This document shows positions 50,301-55,930 of a stretch of DNA of 55,930 bases, one piece after another; position 1 is the first letter of the stretch; every line of letters starts with the position of its first letter. The DNA lies in assembly GCF_002428305.1 (NCBI RefSeq), contig NZ_DIVJ01000015.1:1-55930 (forward strand), read 5' to 3'. The notes beneath the pieces are model-generated. The model made no database searches and was not told where the DNA came from. It saw only the letters and a list, made by a program, of their open reading frames with translations. The position numbers and the translations under genes were made by a program. Source of the stretch: Flavobacterium sp. UBA6135. GTDB taxonomy: Bacteria > Bacteroidota > Bacteroidia > Flavobacteriales > Flavobacteriaceae.

Positions 50301-52312
50301 CATCCGGTTTACAGCCTATTTCTAACTTAGAACTAAATGGTTTGGCTCCCGGAAACTATACCTTTGAACTAAGCATCAATGGCTACTATGACGGTGTGCT
50401 GTATCCTACCTGTATAAAAACAATGACGGTTAACTTACAAGGGTTAAATCCGAATATTGAGATTTACTTAGATCCACCTGCTACTTGTCATGATACAGCA
50501 GTAGGATTTAAATTTAATTTTTTACCCCCTCCCGGTTCTACCTATTTTTGGACATTTGAAAGTGATGTAAACAATACAAATGAATCTCCAAGCCGTGTGT
50601 TCAACAATCCAGGTCCTTATCTCGTAAAAGTAGTCATCAAAAGTCCGTTGGGCTGTACGCTTATGTTAGATTATGAAGTCGACATTCCTGAACCTTGCTT
50701 TGATGGGGACATCATATCTGACCCAAGTCCGGCGGAAGTGTGCCAAAACCAATACATACGATTAAAATACCAACCCGGTAACGATAACTGTGAGGCAACT
50801 TCATTTATTTGGATGAACAATGACCAAGCAATCTCAGCACAAACACCAAACAACCATATAGATGTATCCCTTCCCGGTAATTACTGGGTAAAAGTATTTA
50901 GTGAGAATAATTGTGAATACCACACACCTTCAAGAATCAGTCCACTATTCAAAATTCCACCCACTGCAAAAATAGTAGGGCCTACTTCATTTTGTGAATC
51001 CGAAAATGGCATTTCGCTTCAAGCAGTAAGCAATGCAACCACTTTAAATTGGACCCTTAACGGTGTACTTTCTACTGATAACCAAGACAATTCGAACCCT
51101 CTTTTTATTTATCCCCTTTTGTACGGTGGACAAGTAAATACGGTACAATTAGAAGCCATTTTAGATGGGTGTTCCAGAATTGTTACCCATCAATTTATAA
51201 TTACCGAGTTGGTTAATTATATTGATATAGCAACGAGTGTTTCTTGTAACCCGTATCAAGTGACCCTGACAGCCACTGCTTCCAATGGAAATCCTGTTAC
51301 TTATCATTGGAGTAATGGCGTCACTCAAACAGGAAACTCTAGTACGATTACTGTGCTTGAAGGGGGTGCCTATCGTGTCACAGCTGTATTGGGTAATTGC
51401 AGTACCTCTGCTCAAATAGATGTTCCCAAAAACCCTGAAAATTATTTATGGGTGTTCCCAAAAGGCTGTTTTGCGGATTGTGATACAGATTTAAATCAGC
51501 TGATTGGACCTAGTGTAACTTTTGGCGAATGGAGTTGGGAATTTGATAATCAAATTCAAAATGCAGGAAACGATTCTGTTCCCGAAGATTTTTTCTTTAA
51601 CAATCCGGGTTCGTATACCATGAGTATTGCCAATGGGGGTTGCACAGTAACTTCAGAACCGTTGCAGTATCAAACGGTTTCTTGTGATGGATGCCCAACC
51701 TCTAAGCCTTTCTTGAAGAGTATCAGTGTAAACAATACGCCTTATTGTTCAAACACTGTTGAGTTGGAGATTTTAAATGTTGCTGGGACACCTTACCAAG
51801 CAACAATTTCAAACACTTCCAACAATGCGATCATTACACCCGCATCATTTACAATCGATCCCAATAGTACACTCTATACCTTCACCATCATACCTACAGG
51901 TCCAATTATAGGTGGTACCACTGATTGGTTGTTGCAAGGTAATTTACCGGGAGGTGAAAATGGGTATACCCTATGTCAGCTCGACTTTAGTTTAACGACT
52001 TATGAGTGTGAAGAAAACAACGAATTTTCTAAAACAGCTTTAGCGGAAACAGAAGTGGGTGAAGGGTTGGAACACCAAGTAAACTTATTCCCCAATCCGG
52101 CCAAAGAATCAGTTGCAGTGCAATACAATCTAAGCACAACCGCTACCATCACTTTGTATGATTTAACAGGTCGAGCATTAGCGGAACATAGTACATCTAC
52201 TGTTTCCGGTGAATGGAATGTAACCACGGGAGTCTATCCTGCAGGTATTTATTTGGTTGTAATTAAACAAACCGATGGTAAGATTTGGCAACAAAAGTTA
52301 GTAATTGAATAA
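47348..52312 (+). CDS. Giant PKD-domain surface protein with T9SS sorting domain
   Basis: This encodes 1654 residues. A signal peptide (MLSVLFWITVQNSNAQS near residues 15-31) is followed by many Ig-like beta domains. A clear PKD domain lies at about 172-206 (YHWDFGDGTTSAEFEPSHTYS) and a second near 1065-1105 (YFWTFESDVNNTNESPSRVF). The C-terminal T9SS type A sorting domain is about 1578-1654 (NLFPNPAKESVAVQYN through IYLVVIKQTDGKIWQQKLVIE). It is secreted by the type IX system to the cell surface as an adhesin or matrix protein. Cys-rich repeats may be disulfide-linked. Confidence 0.9.
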   Translation: MKNKYSLNGFVWKIMLSVLFWITVQNSNAQSGISLSWDKEVGCQENIRINKWDIEDIEDTECIRVCEYSVVTYTINNLPTGSTTIWNVSGGSIIGQTANSRTIQWSAIGLANLSFIITNGNSIITKSICIEKVVIPEVYFEVVSYSNLQDINSCIDQVVYFNNFSAPNMTYHWDFGDGTTSAEFEPSHTYSYSDTFHVVLKVTNDCNCSSIFQMNINVGNRGFDITCPGVICENQSQIYSLPFDGAQICQNNFDWSVEGGQILSQSDGNVEVLWNHVDQYGFGYVTFNPQYCDVECPEPTTIKIPVIQTNGTIQGPTSLCLGKQGVFSLPQWPTTDFQWEIIGNENEDLADVFTTDQRNEIVVKPLVSGTLTLRVTYMNTLLKCGGQAEFQITVSEPLAIVGNNAVCQNSSSSFSTSQNVIASWILKRSNGTTETTVTNQYFTYNFPIAGDYILIASANGFCQVQKAISVTATPPAPLAIFGEASICPNSPIAYTISNPNPNYNYVWSVSSGGTIVGSNTGTSVNITFQGPFPATVSAMAESVSPIVCQSTAKSIAVNKKIVKAAIVNDNPANNSYTVCANSSAIYKVIDPGSGNLHSDGDAYTWSLSNPDLGSIISGQGTQTVSVLWNHITTTQTVDLVLTINKCTLNPAPQFFKTITIVPVPQIEIVQSVTSICGGSNYEVHFEVKGLNGLTLAPGSVVVWNFGGADIIDDVTYTKSFINNTTGIITPTITAYIVNANGCGATNIATASVDVLPNPPAIASLSSSFGNAFCGTGNINATLQVASNPLDIISVQWYYNGNPISEATGSSLVIDESIGLSYGAYHFIAIRNNLCEAPSNIINIVEVCPGVGSCEVIETVTNTSYLSSCNTITFQGTYTGTPYSETWNVFGTGSGNYTVNGNVLTGEPGKYHIIYKVGYLCPGGGSIYYYSVVEQVVIPYKPDFSYSTVCNSNNTFDVTFFDNSVIYSEVTNTTVQLMYSLTSNYPSGLQPISNLELNGLAPGNYTFELSINGYYDGVLYPTCIKTMTVNLQGLNPNIEIYLDPPATCHDTAVGFKFNFLPPPGSTYFWTFESDVNNTNESPSRVFNNPGPYLVKVVIKSPLGCTLMLDYEVDIPEPCFDGDIISDPSPAEVCQNQYIRLKYQPGNDNCEATSFIWMNNDQAISAQTPNNHIDVSLPGNYWVKVFSENNCEYHTPSRISPLFKIPPTAKIVGPTSFCESENGISLQAVSNATTLNWTLNGVLSTDNQDNSNPLFIYPLLYGGQVNTVQLEAILDGCSRIVTHQFIITELVNYIDIATSVSCNPYQVTLTATASNGNPVTYHWSNGVTQTGNSSTITVLEGGAYRVTAVLGNCSTSAQIDVPKNPENYLWVFPKGCFADCDTDLNQLIGPSVTFGEWSWEFDNQIQNAGNDSVPEDFFFNNPGSYTMSIANGGCTVTSEPLQYQTVSCDGCPTSKPFLKSISVNNTPYCSNTVELEILNVAGTPYQATISNTSNNAIITPASFTIDPNSTLYTFTIIPTGPIIGGTTDWLLQGNLPGGENGYTLCQLDFSLTTYECEENNEFSKTALAETEVGEGLEHQVNLFPNPAKESVAVQYNLSTTATITLYDLTGRALAEHSTSTVSGEWNVTTGVYPAGIYLVVIKQTDGKIWQQKLVIE

Positions 52313-52326
52313 AAATTTTAAAACTC

Positions 52327-52366
52327 AAAACACCCTTCTCAAAAAGAGAAGGGTTTTGGGTTTTTA
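52327..52366 (+). terminator. Terminator after the giant surface protein
   Basis: CCCTTCTC (52333-52340) pairs with GAGAAGGG (52346-52353) around AAAAA and is flanked by A and T runs. Confidence 0.8.
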
Positions 52367-52425
52367 AAAAAATTACTATATTTAGTCACACCAAAATCTA
52401 CTTTTTAACAGTAATACTAAACGAT

Positions 52426-53796
52426 ATGCAAAAAAAAATACTCTTACTTTTATTACTAATTACTTCCCAAGCTTTCTCCCAATGCTTCGGAAACCTCTCA
52501 GTAGGTGGAGCACATGTAACAACCATTAAACCTAACGGCACCTTATGGGGTTGGGGCTATGCAGAATACGGACAATTAGGCAATACCTCTTGGAACGAAC
52601 CAATACCCATTCAATTAGGTACAGCAACGGATTGGGAAACAGTGGTAAGCGGAGTAGCGAATACATTTGTAATCAAAAACAATGGTACTTTATGGGGTAC
52701 CGGTAATAACGAATATGGTTGTCTAGGCGTAGGATCTTCAGCCATCCTATTTACTTCCTTCCAACAAATAGGAACAGCTACCAATTGGACTAAAATAGCA
52801 GCCGCTAATTTTTTTACTGTTGGATTAAAAACTGATGGTACGATTTGGGCATGGGGTCAAAATGATTATTTTCAAATAGCCAATGGTACCATCAACAATC
52901 AACTAACTCCATCGCAAATAGGATCATCAACTGATTGGGTAGAAATAGAAACAACATCCGATAGAACCGCTTTTGCCATAAAATCAAATGGAACGCTATG
53001 GGCTTGGGGAGCTAATTCCGGAATGCTACTTGGTTCATCTGCTGTTTCTAGCTTTTCAACGCCTACCCAGTTAAATACCGCGACTGACTGGAGTAAATTA
53101 GCAGCAGGGGGTTCTTCTCATATACTGGCTTTAAAAACTAATGGAACTTTATGGACTTGGGGTAATGGAACATATGGTCAATTGGGGAATAATGCGACAA
53201 ATTCAAGCTTTAACCCAATACAGATAGGCACTGATACTTGGATTTATATTGCCGCGGGCAGTCAAACATCATTCGGAATAAAATCTAATGGAACATTATG
53301 GTCTTGGGGTAGAAACAATAGTGGACAATTGGGACAAGGAACCACCACTAATTTATTAGTTCCAACACAAATTGGGACGGATAACGATTGGGTTACTATT
53401 GATACTAAAAATTATGACTTCACAGTCGCCACTAAAACCGATGGCTCCGTTTGGGCATGGGGTGATAATTACTTTGGAGAGTTTGGTAATGGTACAACCA
53501 CATCCTCATCTGTTCCGGTGCTCATTTCATCTATTTGCGTCCTTGATACTCCTGAAATTGCTGCTCCAAAAAAAATAACGCTCTACCCCAACCCTACCAA
53601 AGACCTTGTAACCATCGAAGTACAAAATACCGGCACGTATGAATTATATGCTTTAAACGGTATGCTTTTGAAAAAAGGGGCTTTAGAAACGGGTGCCAAT
53701 GCAATTGATTTAAATGCCTTAGCAAGCGGTTGCTACTATATTAAAGTGTATGATGAAAATGGGAATAGTGGAGTTGAAAAAGTCATCAAAGAATAA
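52426..53796 (+). CDS. RCC1-repeat surface protein with T9SS sorting domain
   Basis: This encodes 456 residues with signal peptide MQKKILLLLLLITSQAFSQ. Seven RCC1-type repeats follow (for example GTLWGWGYAEYGQLGN, GTIWAWGQNDYFQIAN, GTLWSWGRNNSGQLGQG), consistent with one seven-bladed propeller. The T9SS type A domain is at about 385-456 (ITLYPNPTKDLVTIEVQN, then SGCYYIKVYDENGN). It is secreted and surface-attached; propellers of this type usually bind other proteins or glycans. A close paralogue follows after 96 nt. Confidence 0.9.
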   Translation: MQKKILLLLLLITSQAFSQCFGNLSVGGAHVTTIKPNGTLWGWGYAEYGQLGNTSWNEPIPIQLGTATDWETVVSGVANTFVIKNNGTLWGTGNNEYGCLGVGSSAILFTSFQQIGTATNWTKIAAANFFTVGLKTDGTIWAWGQNDYFQIANGTINNQLTPSQIGSSTDWVEIETTSDRTAFAIKSNGTLWAWGANSGMLLGSSAVSSFSTPTQLNTATDWSKLAAGGSSHILALKTNGTLWTWGNGTYGQLGNNATNSSFNPIQIGTDTWIYIAAGSQTSFGIKSNGTLWSWGRNNSGQLGQGTTTNLLVPTQIGTDNDWVTIDTKNYDFTVATKTDGSVWAWGDNYFGEFGNGTTTSSSVPVLISSICVLDTPEIAAPKKITLYPNPTKDLVTIEVQNTGTYELYALNGMLLKKGALETGANAIDLNALASGCYYIKVYDENGNSGVEKVIKE

Positions 53797-53849
53797 TTAA
53801 AATTTTAATTTATCCAAATACTAAAACACAACGAATCTCCGTCTCGTCT

Positions 53850-53880
53850 CCCCCTCCTTTGGAGGGGGTTGGGGGGAGGA
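53850..53880. repeat. C/G-rich palindrome between the two RCC1 genes
   Basis: CCCCCTCC-TTT-GGAGGGGG (53850-53868) continues into TTGGGGGGAGGA. It forms a strong hairpin in otherwise A+T-rich DNA and resembles REP-like palindromes frequent in flavobacteria. It lies 12 nt before the second RCC1 gene start and could block read-through or limit initiation. Confidence 0.65.
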
Positions 53881-53892
53881 AAAATAAACATC

Positions 53893-55260
53893 ATGCAAAA
53901 AAAAATACTCTTACTTTTATTAATAATTACTTCACAAGTTTACAGTCAATGCTTTGGCGAACTTTCAGTGGGAGGAAATCATGTAACAACAATAAAGCCT
54001 AACGGAACGCTGTGGGGTTGGGGCTATGCAGAGTACGGTCAATTGGGTAATACTTCATATAATGAACCTACACCAATCCAGTTGGGAACTGCTAATGATT
54101 GGGAAATAGTGTTAAGTGGTGTAGCTAATACATTTGCTATCAAAAACAATGGCACTTTATGGGGATCTGGCGACAACTTGTACGGAGGTTTAGGAATTGG
54201 AAGCACAGCTATTAATTCCAATATTTTTTTACAAATAGGTACTTCCTCCAATTGGTCTAAAATAGCAGCCGCAAGATTTTTTACTATTGCTCTGAAGACA
54301 GATGGTACGATTTGGGGATGGGGGCAAAACGATTTCTTCCAAGTAATTGGGGGTACCGTAGCCAATCAACTCAATCCCGTTCAAATTGGTTCAGCAAATG
54401 ATTGGGTGGATGTTGAAACAACTTCGACCAATACCTCTTTTGCAATAAAAGCAAACGGTACAGTATGGGGATGGGGAGCCAATTCGGGGATGCTTTTAGG
54501 ATCATCTGCTGTTTCAAGTTTGTCAACTCCCACTCAGTTAAATACAGCTAGCGATTGGAGTAAATTATCGGCTGGTGCTTCACACATACTTGCTCTTAAA
54601 ACAAATGGAAATCTTTGGTCTTGGGGCTCCGGACATAATGGCCAATTAGGTAACAATGCCACAAACTCCAGCTTTAATCCAATTCAAATAAGTACCGATA
54701 CTTGGATATATATATCTGCAGGAACACATACCTCTTATGGCATAAAATCAGATGGTACACTTTGGTCTTGGGGATATAATAACAGCGGTCAGTTAGGTCA
54801 TGGCTCCACCTCAAATTTATTAATTCCCACACAAATTGGTACTGATACTGATTGGGTAACTATAGATACAAATCAATTTAATTTTAGAGTTGCTACCAAA
54901 ACCGATGGCACTGTTTGGGTATGGGGGTTTAATACTCATGGTGAGTTTGGCAATGGCACAACAGTAGGTTCTAATGTTCCCGTGCAAATTTCATCGATTT
55001 GTGTTTTGGATACGCCGGAAATTGCTGCTCCAAAACAAATAAGCCTCTACCCCAACCCTACAAAAGGATTACTAACTGTTGAACTAAAAAACAAGAGTAC
55101 GTATGAACTGTATAACCTCAATGGACTCCTTTTGAAAAAAGGTTCACTTGAGTCCGGTACTAACCAACTCTCGCTGGATGCATTGGCGGCAGGTTACTAC
55201 TTAATTAAAGTAAGTGATGAGGAAGGGAATAGTTCTTTTGAAAAAATTTGTAAGATTTGA
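53893..55260 (+). CDS. Second RCC1-repeat T9SS surface protein
   Basis: This encodes 455 residues from the ATG at 53893; the earlier in-frame start adds eight residues before the signal peptide MQKKILLLLLIITSQVYSQ. It has the same seven RCC1 repeats and type A sorting domain as the preceding gene (ISLYPNPTKGLLTVELKN), with most of the protein sequence conserved. Many codons differ only at synonymous positions. It is the product of a tandem duplication under purifying selection. The function is presumably the same surface-propeller role. Confidence 0.9.
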   Translation: MQKKILLLLLIITSQVYSQCFGELSVGGNHVTTIKPNGTLWGWGYAEYGQLGNTSYNEPTPIQLGTANDWEIVLSGVANTFAIKNNGTLWGSGDNLYGGLGIGSTAINSNIFLQIGTSSNWSKIAAARFFTIALKTDGTIWGWGQNDFFQVIGGTVANQLNPVQIGSANDWVDVETTSTNTSFAIKANGTVWGWGANSGMLLGSSAVSSLSTPTQLNTASDWSKLSAGASHILALKTNGNLWSWGSGHNGQLGNNATNSSFNPIQISTDTWIYISAGTHTSYGIKSDGTLWSWGYNNSGQLGHGSTSNLLIPTQIGTDTDWVTIDTNQFNFRVATKTDGTVWVWGFNTHGEFGNGTTVGSNVPVQISSICVLDTPEIAAPKQISLYPNPTKGLLTVELKNKSTYELYNLNGLLLKKGSLESGTNQLSLDALAAGYYLIKVSDEEGNSSFEKICKI

Positions 55261-55265
55261 TAAAT

Positions 55266-55930
55266 TGCTGTACACATTGGAATCAGACATTAGGACCAAA
55301 TGCACCAATGGAAAGTTGGAGCTGGAATTGGAATGAGTCTTCGGATGATTCCGGAACAGGTGGGATTCCTAATAGCTACACATTAAATGATTCAGGGACC
55401 TATACGTTAGGTCTCAACAGCGGCTTATGTACGATGGAAAGTGAACCAATGACGATGCAAGTAGAGCCTAATTGTGAAAATTGTCCAATTGAGGACATAA
55501 CGATAAATTCGATTACCTACGATGAAGTGGCCCACGAAAACGGCTTATGCTGGTACACCGTGGAACTTGGCATTACAAGTAACTGGGGGACAGACTTTAC
55601 CGCAACGCTAACCAACAGCAACCAACAGCTAATTAGTGTGCCGTCAACGCTCACCATAACTCCGGGTACCGACAATTATTATGTTACAATTATTCCGTTA
55701 AGCGGACATACGGGAGGAACTTCCACCTGGCAGTTGCTGGGCTCATATAGTGACGGGGAACAATCATTTCCTTGTATATATAACTTTCCAATCGACATCG
55801 AACGTTGTGAAAATGCAAAAAGCCAACATGGAGCCAACAACACACCCGACACAAGCTCGAATACTCAAAAAAGAGACTTGTTGCTCTATCCCAACCCGGC
55901 TCAAAATGAAGTACACATTCAATATGAAGC
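55266..55930 (+). pseudogene. 5'-truncated tail of a T9SS adhesin (runs off the window)
   Basis: An open frame without a proper start begins CCTHWNQTLGPNAPMESWSW directly after the second RCC1 gene. It aligns to the C-terminal part of the giant protein at 47348 (LNQLIGPSVTFGEWSWEFDN; then SYTMSIANGGCTVTSEPL, matched here by TYTLGLNSGLCTMESEPM). It ends at the window edge inside a T9SS sorting domain (LLLYPNPAQNEVHIQYE). There is no signal peptide or promoter. It is a displaced gene fragment or the remains of a larger adhesin gene. Confidence 0.75.

Overview
The window reads as a chromosome segment of a member of the Flavobacteriaceae (Bacteroidetes), probably Flavobacterium or a close relative. 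The DNA is A+T-rich. Several genes are preceded by the Bacteroidetes -7 promoter element TAnnTTTG. Four cell-surface products end in type IX secretion (T9SS) sorting domains. Many core proteins (SpoT, Fur, PurA, M1 aminopeptidase, GxxExxY protein, DUF6495- and DUF7935-like proteins) have typical flavobacterial sequence and order.

Layout. (1) 1-6040 is an accessory region. Two overlapping secreted/lipoprotein genes are bracketed by a short inverted repeat. They are followed by a minus-strand group II intron whose maturase gene has been broken near its 3' end. Next comes a tight four-gene operon (methyltransferase, small c-type cytochrome lipoprotein, DoxX, TauE/SafE) and then the decayed 3' end of a second, related group II intron. 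(2) 6042-19221 is mostly housekeeping: nhaA, DUF2200, rdgB, a DEAD-box helicase, an rRNA/tRNA methyltransferase, an ECF sigma/anti-sigma pair, a sirtuin without zinc cysteines, purB and a KefF/KefC-type pair. A small MITE-like palindromic element lies just before rdgB. (3) 19269-28515 is a minus-strand block: guaB, a HigBA-like toxin-antitoxin locus with a frameshifted toxin, other toxin-antitoxin debris, a ParDE module flanked by a 64-bp direct repeat derived from the ligA 3' end, ligA, a GxxExxY gene embedded in repeats, and uvrD/pcrA. (4) 28617-43857 holds a flavobacterial structured repeat, two hypothetical genes, an M1 peptidase, recG, a pair of secreted amidohydrolase-like genes, an rRNA methyltransferase (TTG start), and the spoT-fur-purA group. 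(5) 44045-55930 is a surface-protein region: a response regulator, a tiny lipoprotein, a lipidated TPR sensor kinase, a giant PKD-containing T9SS protein, two tandem RCC1-propeller T9SS proteins and a 5'-truncated copy of a T9SS adhesin tail that runs off the window.

How the parts work together. purB, purA, guaB, rdgB and spoT touch purine nucleotide supply and (p)ppGpp, but they are scattered rather than in one operon. The most interesting functional link is in region 5. The promoter in front of the small lipoprotein/sensor-kinase genes and the promoter in front of the giant PKD surface protein share the element CCGTAAAAT-N18-TAGTTT with exactly the same spacing. This suggests that the divergently encoded response regulator controls both its own sensor locus and the adhesin. 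The main mobile-DNA observations are a 49-nt toxin-gene-like insertion in the intron maturase, a cargo operon bracketed by an intron and an intron relic, and a ParDE cassette bounded by copies of the ligA tail.
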